64,000 bases of DNA from Treponema sp. GTDB taxonomy: Bacteria > Spirochaetota > Spirochaetia > Treponematales > Treponemataceae. Shown here piece by piece: positions 1-7,261 of the stretch. Positions within the stretch are counted from its first letter, which is position 1. Every line of letters begins with the position of its first letter. The stretch covers positions 1-64,000 of the forward strand of contig JAGBIY010000031.1 in the NCBI GenBank assembly GCA_017934745.1, read 5' to 3'. A model generated the notes under the pieces. It was not told the DNA's origin, made no database searches, and saw nothing but the letters and a program-made list of their open reading frames with translations. The translations under genes were made by a program, and so were the position numbers.

Positions 1-150
1 AACCGCAGCCTGCTTGCGCAGTCTTGCCCAAAACGGCAGTACCGCTTCGCGGTGGCGTTAACATCGCTTGCGATGTTTAGTGTTTTGATGGACGGAACCC
101 CGCTTCCGCTCGTTTCTGCCATTGCACTGTGAAAACTCGACATTCGACCT
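1..150 (-). repeat. Partial copy of a MITE-like intergenic element
   Basis: The first 150 bases match, on the opposite strand, most of the intergenic element at 28751-28941. Shared parts include the hairpins ACCGC-TTC-GCGGT (here) versus ACCGC-AAA-GCGGT (there) and AACATCGC/GCGATGTT. The end at 133-150 (aaactcgacattcgacct) corresponds to the inverted terminal repeat of the complete copy. The other end lies outside the window. It sits about 145 bases upstream of the pectate lyase gene. Confidence 0.7.
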
Positions 151-294
151 TTTAATTTTTGTCAGCCTTCCTTTTTAAGTCGCTTTTTTCATATATCCGC
201 ACAAATTTTGATTTTTACGATATACTGAAGTAATCAGATATCTTGTCCAGAAAATTTTTTTGGACAGATTTCAATTGTAAAAAGGGAGGAACAT

Positions 295-885
295 ATGAAA
301 AAGTCTTTTTGGCAGGCGAAGGCCATCGCTTTCGCCGCCGCGGTTCTGTTTTGCATTCCTGGAGGGGCGTTCTTTGCGGGGTGCTCAAGCGACAGCGACG
401 GAGGAAGCGACACTCCGACCGACAACAGCGAGAAAATAGAGAATTCTGACGGAACGACTACGCTGAAAATTCAGGAAAACGGCAGCGGATTTGTGAGCAC
501 GACTGGAAGCGTAAAAAGCGAATTTGCAGGTTATACGGGGAACGGCTACCTTGACGGCATTACAGATGGAGGAAATATCGTATATACAGTCTCGGCAACA
601 GAAGCGATTACCGATGCGAAAATTGCAATTCACTATTGCAATACGGAAGCGAGTCGCATCAGGGGAGCTTTGGTTTCTGTGAACGGAACGGTTTTGAACG
701 AGGACAGCCCATTTTCGATGACATACACATTCAAGGGCAATAAGACGGATTCTTCCGCCGAAACCGTCGCTAAACGATGGGTTGATACTGCATATCTTGA
801 AAATGTTTCCCTAAAGGCTGGTTCAAATTCGATTATAATCACGGGAGCAACTGCAGGGACGTATACACCTGTAGGGGGGGGGTGA
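295..885 (+). CDS. Pectate lyase lipoprotein, N-terminal part (frame broken at a G9 run)
   Basis: This is the 5' part of a secreted pectate lyase. It opens with a strong Shine-Dalgarno (gggagga) and a lipoprotein signal peptide ending in the lipobox FFAGC, followed by a Ser/Asp-rich linker. Residues 55-197 look like a beta-sandwich, carbohydrate-binding-like region (ending around TAGTYTPVGGG); that family call is inference. The frame stops at 883-885 just after a run of nine G. With eight G the frame would run on without interruption into the catalytic part, giving one protein of about 674 residues. Whether this is phase variation, a real null allele or an assembly error cannot be told from one sequence. 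Confidence 0.8.
   Translation: MKKSFWQAKAIAFAAAVLFCIPGGAFFAGCSSDSDGGSDTPTDNSEKIENSDGTTTLKIQENGSGFVSTTGSVKSEFAGYTGNGYLDGITDGGNIVYTVSATEAITDAKIAIHYCNTEASRIRGALVSVNGTVLNEDSPFSMTYTFKGNKTDSSAETVAKRWVDTAYLENVSLKAGSNSIIITGATAGTYTPVGGG
874..882 (+). repeat. Homopolymeric G9 tract in pectate lyase gene
   Basis: Nine consecutive G between gta and tgatgcc. One G fewer restores a continuous reading frame from 295 to 2317. Poly-G tracts that change length are a known phase-variation device in Treponema pallidum; its use here is inference. Confidence 0.75.
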
Positions 886-2317
886 TGCCATAACAATTTC
901 AGATGGAAATTCAGGTTGCCTCAACTATGTCGACTACCTCATCGTAAACGGCAAGGGAATCGATTATGGAACAGACACGACGAAATATGTAACTCTCTCT
1001 TATGCTTCAGAAAATACAACGGCGGGTTCTGTCACGAGTTCTGTAGAAGCATCGACTGTCGCTGAAAATTCGGAGGTCACGCTCACGGCAACTCCAAATG
1101 CTGGCTGGAAATTCGACTGCTGGTCTGACGGCTCAAAAGAGAATCCTCACAAAATTACCGTTTCATCAGCAACATACATCTTCGCCCACTTCATTCCAGA
1201 GGGCTACACCGCACCAAGCGGATTGGTGGGATACGCAAGCGTTACGACTGACGCAGGCGACGGATACACAATAACAGGCGGCGCGGGAGCAAGCGCGGCT
1301 AACACGGTAGCTATCGCAAGTTATGCAGAATTGGTTGCCAAAAAAGTCCTTCTCTCATCTGACGAGCCAAAAATCATCACAATCAGCGGAACAATCTCGA
1401 CAAAAGACAATGCAAACCCGCTTTTGAGCGAAAAATACACAATCGGCTCAAATTCAACAATTTACGGCGACACTTCAAGTCAAGGCCGGTTGCAGAACAT
1501 CGAATTCGTCGTTGAGGGCGAAAATGTGATTATCCGCAACATGATGTTCGGTGAAGTAATCAGCTGGGACGGCTACACGAAGAGCGGAGCGGACGATGCC
1601 CTTTCCTTGAACGGTGCGACACACGTTTGGGTTGACCACTGCGAATTCCAGTCTCATTTGACGCCGCAGGATTTGGACGGAAATGAGATTACATCTGGAC
1701 ATGATTATTACTCAACAGATGAAGATTGGGCAAAAGATTTTTACGACGGCTTGCTCGACATCAAGAACGGCTCGACATGGATTACAATCTCCAACTGCTA
1801 CTTCCACGACCACTACAAGGCTTGTCTGTGTGCTTCTGGAGATGACGGTCCTGACAAGAACACTACAACAGGCGCAACAGACGAAGATATGAGAGTTACT
1901 TTCTACCACAATTACTGGAAGAACATAAATGCCCGTATGCCGCTCTTCCGCTACGGAACGGGCCACATATATGACTGCTATTTTGATGCCGGCACACAAA
2001 GCGGTTCTGCAAGCTGTATCAATGTTCGTGCGGGAAGCAAACTCTATATTGAAGGAAACACTTTCGCTAACTTCTCAAAAACAACGGGAGATTCAGTGTC
2101 GAAAGGTTCTTACATTATCGGCTTCTTCTTTGCCGATACAAGCAAGGCTTACGGTAATGTTTCCGGTTCATGGGTGGCAAAAAACAACAGCACTGCAAAT
2201 GGCAGCGAAGGCTCTGTTTCTGCGCCAAAATACACATACACCGCGCCGACAAGCTATCCAGCGTCTGTTCCAACTGACGTTGGTGTCGGAAAACTTAGCG
2301 CAAGCGATTTGAACTAA
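875..2317 (+). CDS. Pectate lyase, InlB-like repeat and PL1 catalytic domain (3' part of the broken gene)
   Basis: This is the catalytic part of the pectate lyase begun at 295. It cleaves polygalacturonate by beta-elimination outside the cell. The frame is open from 875, but the first possible start is a TTG at 1223, so it is probably made only when the G run is in frame. In order it holds the rest of the binding region, a bacterial repeat segment near 1060-1200 (VTLTATPNAGWKF, typical of divergent InlB B-repeats), then the PL1 parallel beta-helix. PL1 signatures visible are VWVDH (about 1625-1639), YDGLLDIKNGS, and the catalytic-arginine motif ARMPLFR (about 1931-1951). Family assignment is firm; the exact pectin substrate is not. 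Confidence 0.85.
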   Translation, partial: GGGDAITISDGNSGCLNYVDYLIVNGKGIDYGTDTTKYVTLSYASENTTAGSVTSSVEASTVAENSEVTLTATPNAGWKFDCWSDGSKENPHKITVSSATYIFAHFIPEGYTAPSGLVGYASVTTDAGDGYTITGGAGASAANTVAIASYAELVAKKVLLSSDEPKIITISGTISTKDNANPLLSEKYTIGSNSTIYGDTSSQGRLQNIEFVVEGENVIIRNMMFGEVISWDGYTKSGADDALSLNGATHVWVDHCEFQSHLTPQDLDGNEITSGHDYYSTDEDWAKDFYDGLLDIKNGSTWITISNCYFHDHYKACLCASGDDGPDKNTTTGATDEDMRVTFYHNYWKNINARMPLFRYGTGHIYDCYFDAGTQSGSASCINVRAGSKLYIEGNTFANFSKTTGDSVSKGSYIIGFFFADTSKAYGNVSGSWVAKNNSTANGSEGSVSAPKYTYTAPTSYPASVPTDVGVGKLSASDLN

Positions 2318-2378
2318 TTATTAGTGACATTGAAACAACGCCAATGTGGAATTCTTCGGGGTTTTAGGGGGAGGAAAC

Positions 2379-2461
2379 GACCCGTTAGGGTCAAAACTTG
2401 CGAGGCAAGTTTTGAGCGAGTCTCCCTTAGGAGGGTGGGGAGCGGGCAACAGAGTGCCCGC
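2379..2461. other. Chain of short hairpins after the pectate lyase gene
   Basis: Successive perfect stems lie head to tail: gaccc-gtta-gggtc (2379-2392), aaaacttgc-gag-gcaagtttt (2393-2413), ctcc/ggag near 2422-2433 and gcgggca/tgcccgc (2442-2461). They lead straight into the terminator at 2465. No reading frame here looks coding. Confidence 0.55.
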
Positions 2462-2464
2462 GAG

Positions 2465-2494
2465 GGGGCTGTCCCAAAAGAAATGGACAGCCCC
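2465..2494 (+). terminator. Rho-independent terminator after pectate lyase
   Basis: Perfect 10-bp stem ggggctgtcc/ggacagcccc followed by aattatttt. Confidence 0.7.
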
Positions 2495-2507
2495 AATTAT
2501 TTTAGCC

Positions 2508-2582
2508 CGAACTTCGAGTTTTGCCAGTAGCAGTCCCATAGCGGAAGCATTTTTCAGTATGCATAAACTCGACATTTGCCCT
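2508..2582 (+). repeat. Short, internally deleted copy of the MITE-like element
   Basis: The right end (2557-2582, tatgcataaactcgacat then ttgccct) matches the right end of the 28751-28941 element nearly base for base. The left part (cttcgagttttgcca and agcggaagca) matches the left end of the same element. The middle, about 110 bases, is missing. It lies 64 bases upstream of the next lipoprotein gene. Confidence 0.55.
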
Positions 2583-2645
2583 GTTTTATATTTCTTAAAG
2601 CGTATTTTTGGATATACTACAGGAAAGTATGTTTTCGGAGGGAAA

Positions 2646-3749
2646 ATGATGAAAATCAGCAAAACTCACTTTGTGACAGTCAAAGCTGCTGTGCTCCTTA
2701 TGGCAGCATCGCTTCTTTTTGGGCTTACTTCCTGTGGTAATGATTCTGACTCAGACAGCACACCTGATCCTGTGGCAGACACCACGGTCTACACCGCCCA
2801 GGAAGATGATTCCAGCACCTGCGGAGCCTATGCAATGGCTTACTTTCTGACAAGAACAGGCCAGATTGCAGAAAGCGACATCGAAAAGACGGCTAACCGC
2901 TTCTATTCTGAAGTTCAGTTTACTGAAGAGGAAGCAAGCGGTGATTATGAATTTCTTGAAGGCTACTCAAACCCGGTACTGATTGCCTCAAAGCTTAAGA
3001 CGACCTGGGCAGAAAGTGCCAGCCTTAAAATGCTTGCCACGGCCAGCACTGAGGCAGAAGAACTGCTGGCAGGTCTTGCAAGCGGCCTTGGCATTACAGA
3101 CATTACAAGCCTTTCTTCTTTTGACCAGGGCTTTTCTGACAGCGACTACTGTATCGAAATCATAAAGTCCGGTTCATCTTCTCTGCATTACCTTTTGACC
3201 TACAAAAAAAGCGGCGTTCTTTTTAGCCGGGACCCTGCTGACGGAAAAGAATACAAGCGCAGCGAAATCCAGACTGCTCATCCTAAATACCAGTTCTGTA
3301 ACGGCGGTGTTTTTCTTAAGTCCTATGCAGAAGGAACCATTCCTTCTTTGATTACGATTAAGGCCAGCGAAATTGAGGGACTTCAGGACACATTGAAGGC
3401 AAAGCAGGAAGCCGGTTTTGACTTTGTAACCGTAAAAATTACTGATATGACCGACGCAAAAGAAGCCATGGACTGGACTACTCTCGATATGAACGATGAA
3501 AATAGCATGACTACCCTCTCTGAATATGCCGATGAGCGCTTTAGCACGCTTCTTGAAGCCATCTGTGCCGTTCAGGGAGAGACCACTATGGAAATGAACA
3601 GTAAAACTGGTTATTGTGACTTTACCTTTAGCGGCATGGCAATTTCCCTTGACCTAAGCGAAACTGCTCTTACCTATCTTCCTTTTGCGGCTTTTTGTGA
3701 TCTTACTGGTCTGAGCTCAGGGGGGCTTATAATGCTAAAATGCCGGTAA
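2646..3749 (+). CDS. Surface lipoprotein: C39-like cysteine peptidase fold plus start of an LRR domain (frame broken)
   Basis: The start at 2646 follows a ggaggg Shine-Dalgarno; the open frame upstream is non-coding. The protein has a signal peptide and lipobox (LTSC) and then an acidic linker. Residues 50-200 resemble a papain-like/C39 peptidase: Cys59 in STCGAYAMAYF, His181 in SLHYLLTY and Asp196 in FSRDPADG are spaced like a Cys-His-Asp triad. This is recognition by motif, so peptidase activity is inference. From about residue 320 it enters BspA-type leucine-rich repeats (LDLSETALTYLPFAAF). The frame is lost at a G6 run (3720-3725) and ends at 3749, while the LRR domain continues in another frame at 3740. 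Confidence 0.7.
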   Translation: MMKISKTHFVTVKAAVLLMAASLLFGLTSCGNDSDSDSTPDPVADTTVYTAQEDDSSTCGAYAMAYFLTRTGQIAESDIEKTANRFYSEVQFTEEEASGDYEFLEGYSNPVLIASKLKTTWAESASLKMLATASTEAEELLAGLASGLGITDITSLSSFDQGFSDSDYCIEIIKSGSSSLHYLLTYKKSGVLFSRDPADGKEYKRSEIQTAHPKYQFCNGGVFLKSYAEGTIPSLITIKASEIEGLQDTLKAKQEAGFDFVTVKITDMTDAKEAMDWTTLDMNDENSMTTLSEYADERFSTLLEAICAVQGETTMEMNSKTGYCDFTFSGMAISLDLSETALTYLPFAAFCDLTGLSSGGLIMLKCR

Positions 3750-4288
3750 ATCTTGTGGAACTCACCCTGCCGGAAACCCTTACCGCACTGCTTTCTAAAA
3801 CTTTTGTGGGTGTGGGGCTCAGTGACATTACCATTCCAAAAAATGTAACTGTAATGATGGACTTTCCGATTGGTTACAATTCAAAGCTGACCATGCGCTT
3901 TGAGGAAGGAACTGAAATTACGACAATCAATATACTGGGTGGAGAATGGAATGGCCCTGCAGAAATCATCATTCCTCCCAGCGTTACAGCAATTGCAGAC
4001 TGTGCCTTTTACAAGGGTCCCTTGCAGACCATTATTTTTGAAGAAGGCAGTCAGCTGGAAAGCATCGGGGAGATGGCTTTTAATGGTAGTCCAATCACTG
4101 AAATTTCCCTTCCTGCAAGCCTGAAATCTATTGGAGAAAGCGCCTTCGAGGCAAGCGAGCTTACGGCCATTACTTTTGCCGGTACTATTGAGCAGTGGAA
4201 TGCCATTACAAAGGGCACAAACTGGCTTGGCAATGAGGATGTTTCGAAAGTGACCTGCTCTGACGGAGAAGTAAGCCTGACAGACTAG
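3740..4288 (+). CDS. BspA-type leucine-rich repeat domain, 3' part of the preceding broken gene
   Basis: This frame holds repeated LRR_5 units of the BspA type, for example IIIPPSVTAIADCAFYKG, SIGEMAFNGSPITEISLP and SIGESAFEASELTAITF. Such repeats are found on surface proteins of treponemes and oral or gut bacteria and often bind host or plant surfaces. One extra G (seven instead of six at 3720-3725) would join it in frame to the upstream lipoprotein (SSGGAYNAKMPVNLVEL). Alone it has no signal peptide and no clear Shine-Dalgarno, so an independent product is unlikely. The join would give a lipoprotein of roughly 545 residues. Confidence 0.7.
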   Translation: MPVNLVELTLPETLTALLSKTFVGVGLSDITIPKNVTVMMDFPIGYNSKLTMRFEEGTEITTINILGGEWNGPAEIIIPPSVTAIADCAFYKGPLQTIIFEEGSQLESIGEMAFNGSPITEISLPASLKSIGESAFEASELTAITFAGTIEQWNAITKGTNWLGNEDVSKVTCSDGEVSLTD

Positions 4289-4343
4289 GAAACGCGCAAG
4301 GGCGTGGAGCAATTGCGAAGCAAGCCACTGGACTGGCGGTGGA

Positions 4344-4778
4344 CTTTCCGGCAGGCTGAACGTGGTTTTCTTCGATTTGGTGAAGGTGCACGCCCTGCTC
4401 GGAAAGCCTGTGGAGGAACTGTCCAAGCTTGAGAAGTGGGGCTTGTTCCTGTCCTACGCCGATGACGAGCGGTATTCGCAGTACATCGACGGTCTCATAA
4501 AAAGCGAGGAGGGAATCATGAACGCAAAATCGTCTCTGTGCACTGTCAGTCAGGATGAAATCAACTGGGTCCGCCAGAATTCCATTTTCATTGCCCAGCG
4601 CGACCGCAACACAATAATGCAGAACGCCGTGAAGCAAGGTTTGGAGCAAGGTCTTCGGCAGAAGGCAGTTGAAATCGCTAAGAAGATGCTCTCGATGAAC
4701 ATCTGCGATGTCGAAAAAATCGCGGAGGCAACAGGACTTTCCGTTGCTGAAGTAGAGTCCATCGCCGAGCAGGGGTAA
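4344..4778 (+). pseudogene. Remnant of an Rpn/PD-(D/E)XK nuclease family transposase-like gene
   Basis: The translated segment SGRLNVVFFDLVKVHALLGKP onward, with KWGLFLSYADDERY and the helical tail GLEQGLRQKAVEIAKKML, matches the C-terminal half of Rpn (PDDEXK_2) proteins, which are abundant in treponeme genomes. The N-terminal nuclease half of about 150 residues is absent and no start with a ribosome site is present. The reading frame stays intact up to the stop, so decay is by truncation. Confidence 0.65.
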
Positions 4779-4784
4779 AAAAAT

Positions 4785-4824
4785 CCCCGGAAGCGGGAGG
4801 CTCAATTGCGTTCTGCTTCCGGGG
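4785..4824 (-). terminator. Bidirectional terminator
   Basis: Stem ccccggaagc/gcttccgggg. A run of A precedes it, so on the minus strand it is followed by T residues and ends the barrel gene at 4848. It may also stop the plus-strand remnant. Confidence 0.75.
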
Positions 4825-4847
4825 GTATTTGCTTTTGTGCGCGTTTT

Positions 4848-5513
4848 TTAGAACCTGTACATTCCGCCGATTCTGAACGAGCCTATCCAGTCGCCGAAGA
4901 TTCCGATGTTCGCCTCGACGAGCGCGGAGAAGTTGTCGGTGAAGTCGTACCTGGCTCCGACCATGGAGTTGAGTTTCACGCTGAATTTTGTCTTGCTCCA
5001 TTCGTCATGGTAGTGGCTTACCTGTTTTCCATCGTTGTCGTAGGTGTAGTAATCATATTCGAAAGATTGAATCCTTATTGGAGTTGAAAGTCCAGCTCCT
5101 CCGTATGGGACGAGCTTTCGCAGTCCCTTCGCAGCTCCTTTTCCAAAGTAGAAATTCAGGATGCACATCGCTCCGGGGTTTATGACAGTCACGTCGTAGT
5201 CCCAGTTGTAATGATAATCGCCGACTCGTTCTCTTTTTTCGCCATCTCCGAACGTGAGGCCGAGGAAAGGCTCAATCGCGAGCGTGAAGTGCTCCGTGTC
5301 TTCCAAAACCGGCAGGACGAAGCCGAACGCCGGCACAATCTCGAAGCCCGAATAGTCGAAGTCGCCGCCTTCGATTTCTCCGCCTGCATATCCGAGCGAA
5401 AGTTTAGCGTACATGGTGGAAGTGTCCTTCCCTCCTTTTTTGGATGCGGCGAAGAGGCTTCCCGCGGCTATGAGGATGGCCAAAAACGCAACCGACTTTT
5501 TGAAATTTGCCAT
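4848..5513 (-). CDS. Small outer-membrane beta-barrel protein
   Basis: A protein of 221 residues with a cleavable signal peptide (AILIAAGSLFAAS). The mature part alternates polar and hydrophobic residues in short strands (LSLGYAGGEIEGG, FEIVPAFGFVLPVL, FSALVEANIGIFG) and ends in an aromatic residue (GGMYRF), all typical of outer-membrane barrels. It resembles the opacity/OmpW-sized proteins common in treponemes; no specific family is claimed. It has its own Shine-Dalgarno (ggag just upstream of 5513) and terminator at 4785-4824, so it is a single-gene unit. Function unknown. Confidence 0.7.
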   Translation of the reverse strand: MANFKKSVAFLAILIAAGSLFAASKKGGKDTSTMYAKLSLGYAGGEIEGGDFDYSGFEIVPAFGFVLPVLEDTEHFTLAIEPFLGLTFGDGEKRERVGDYHYNWDYDVTVINPGAMCILNFYFGKGAAKGLRKLVPYGGAGLSTPIRIQSFEYDYYTYDNDGKQVSHYHDEWSKTKFSVKLNSMVGARYDFTDNFSALVEANIGIFGDWIGSFRIGGMYRF

Positions 5514-5633
5514 TTTACAACTCCTTTAAAAAATCTTAAAATGTGTATTAACAATTGTAGATAATCTACTTCAAAAAAAAGCTTTTTTCAACCGACAGGA
5601 GCGTGCGGAGGTGATTTTTCAGGAACTCATTTG

Positions 5634-5648
5634 TGCTAGAATGTACTC
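5634..5648 (+). promoter_or_regulatory. Extended -10 promoter, probable leaderless argA transcript
   Basis: TGC-TAGAAT (5634-5642) lies six bases before the ATG at 5649. Transcription would start at or next to the start codon, and no Shine-Dalgarno is present. Confidence 0.45.
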
Positions 5649-7046
5649 ATGGACGAATCATCAAAGACAGCAGCGTCTTCCGCTTCGATTCAGGACAAGG
5701 CGGAGCGCATCAGGGACGTAATACGATACATAAAGAAATTCAAGAACGCAGCGGTCGTAATCCACATCGACGACCGCGTGATAGACTCTCAGCTCTTCTC
5801 GAACCACATCCGGGACATCTCGCTGATTCACGAGGCGGGACTCCGCGTGATAATCGTTCCCGGCGCGCACCAGATGATAGACGACATTTTGAGCCAGCAC
5901 TCGATTCCGTGGAAGATAAAGGACGGTTCGAGGATTACATCTCCCGAGGCGATGCCGCTCATAAAGACCGCCGCCTTCGACGTCTCGAACGCGGTGATGA
6001 CGAGCCTCGCCGGCGAGCATTTGACGGCCGTAATCGGAAACTGGGTGCGCGCGCGCGGAAAGGGCGTACTCGGCGGTGTCGACTACGGTTCGGCCGGGGA
6101 AATCGACAAAATCGACGACTCGACCCTTCAGACCGTACTCGACAGCGGCTTCATCCCGATTTTTCCGTGCATCGGCTGGAGTCTGAGCGGAAAGCCATAC
6201 AACATATCGTCCGTGCAGCTCGCGAACCAGCTCGCCGTGCACATAAAGGCGGACAAGCTCTTCTACCTGCTTCCCGATGCTGAACTTTCCGAGAAATACT
6301 TCAACATTCCGGCGGAGATTGGGCTTTCTCCAGAGGGCTGCATTCCCGCCATGACAATCGAGGAGCTGGATTCGTTCCTTTCGTTGAACAAGAAGCCCGA
6401 CAAATCCAAATTCAACACGAGCGAGAACAAGAACCTGGACAAGGATTTCTTCGAGACCATAATCTCCATGGTCAAGCTCGCGAAAAAGGCCGTCACGTCG
6501 GGAGTCACCCGCGTGCACATATTGAACGGCTCTCTTGAGGGGACTCTGCCGTGCGAGATTTTCAGCGACCTCGGTTCGGGCACGATGATTTACGCTTCCA
6601 ACTACGGAAAATTCCGCGCCATGCGGAGGGAGGACATTCCTGCCGTTCTCTCACTCATCCGTCCGTTCGTCGCGAAGAAGATTCTGCTTCCGAGGACGGA
6701 GGAGATGCTGGAGGCGACCTACAACGACTACATCGTCTACGAGCTCGACGGCGCGGTGAGGGCGTGCTCCGCCCTGCACATCTACGACAGGACGCAGGCT
6801 GAGATAGCGGGCGTTGCCGTTGACGAAAGCTGCGCCCACATAGGAATCGGCCCCAAGATGATTTCGTACCTCATAGAAAAAGCTAAGACAATCAACCTGC
6901 AGAGCGTCTTCATACTCACGACGCAGACCGCCGACTGGTTCGAGAAGCTCGGCTTCGTCCCCGACTCCATAGAGACTCTTCCAGAGGAGCGGCGGAAACT
7001 CTGGAATCCCAAGCGCGGCTCCAAGGTTTTCCGGCTGAAAATTTGA
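5649..7046 (+). CDS. argA: N-acetylglutamate synthase (amino-acid N-acetyltransferase)
   Basis: Makes N-acetylglutamate from glutamate and acetyl-CoA, the first step of arginine synthesis, in the cytosol. At 465 residues it is close to the classical ArgA length (about 443). Residues 30-300 form an amino-acid-kinase-like domain (VVIHIDDRVIDS, RVIIVPGAHQ, GVLGGVDYGSAGEID), which in this family is the arginine-sensing part. Residues 325-460 form the GNAT acetyltransferase domain (IAGVAVDESCAHIGIGPKMI, FEKLGFVPDS, PKRGSKVF). It lies just upstream of carB, the source of carbamoyl phosphate for the same pathway, but a terminator-like hairpin separates the two. Feedback by arginine is expected from the family and not visible here. 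Confidence 0.9.
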   Translation: MDESSKTAASSASIQDKAERIRDVIRYIKKFKNAAVVIHIDDRVIDSQLFSNHIRDISLIHEAGLRVIIVPGAHQMIDDILSQHSIPWKIKDGSRITSPEAMPLIKTAAFDVSNAVMTSLAGEHLTAVIGNWVRARGKGVLGGVDYGSAGEIDKIDDSTLQTVLDSGFIPIFPCIGWSLSGKPYNISSVQLANQLAVHIKADKLFYLLPDAELSEKYFNIPAEIGLSPEGCIPAMTIEELDSFLSLNKKPDKSKFNTSENKNLDKDFFETIISMVKLAKKAVTSGVTRVHILNGSLEGTLPCEIFSDLGSGTMIYASNYGKFRAMRREDIPAVLSLIRPFVAKKILLPRTEEMLEATYNDYIVYELDGAVRACSALHIYDRTQAEIAGVAVDESCAHIGIGPKMISYLIEKAKTINLQSVFILTTQTADWFEKLGFVPDSIETLPEERRKLWNPKRGSKVFRLKI

Positions 7047-7194
7047 TGCTCGCTCAAAATCCCCTTCCACCTCCTACCATAAGAAGTCGATTTTCGCTAT
7101 ACTAGACTTTTAGTATGGACAATGGGGCTTTTGACATGGATTCTATTCTCGCGGAAAAAACTTGCGTTCATATTGTTTTTATTTCTGAATTTCC

Positions 7195-7231
7195 GAACTG
7201 AATTTCTTTTTCAAGGGATTCAGTTTTTTTT
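7195..7231 (+). terminator. Terminator or attenuator upstream of carB
   Basis: Perfect 8-bp stem aactgaat/attcagtt followed by a run of eight or more T. It ends about 30 bases before the carB start, so it either ends the argA transcript or attenuates carB. Confidence 0.6.
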
Positions 7232-7261
7232 TGAAAAAAACATTTAGGAGTTATATATAAA

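Noticed and set aside
2346..2645. Upstream extension of the peptidase/LRR lipoprotein to 2346
   Set aside because: It would place a terminator and the MITE-like element inside the coding sequence and bury the signal peptide.
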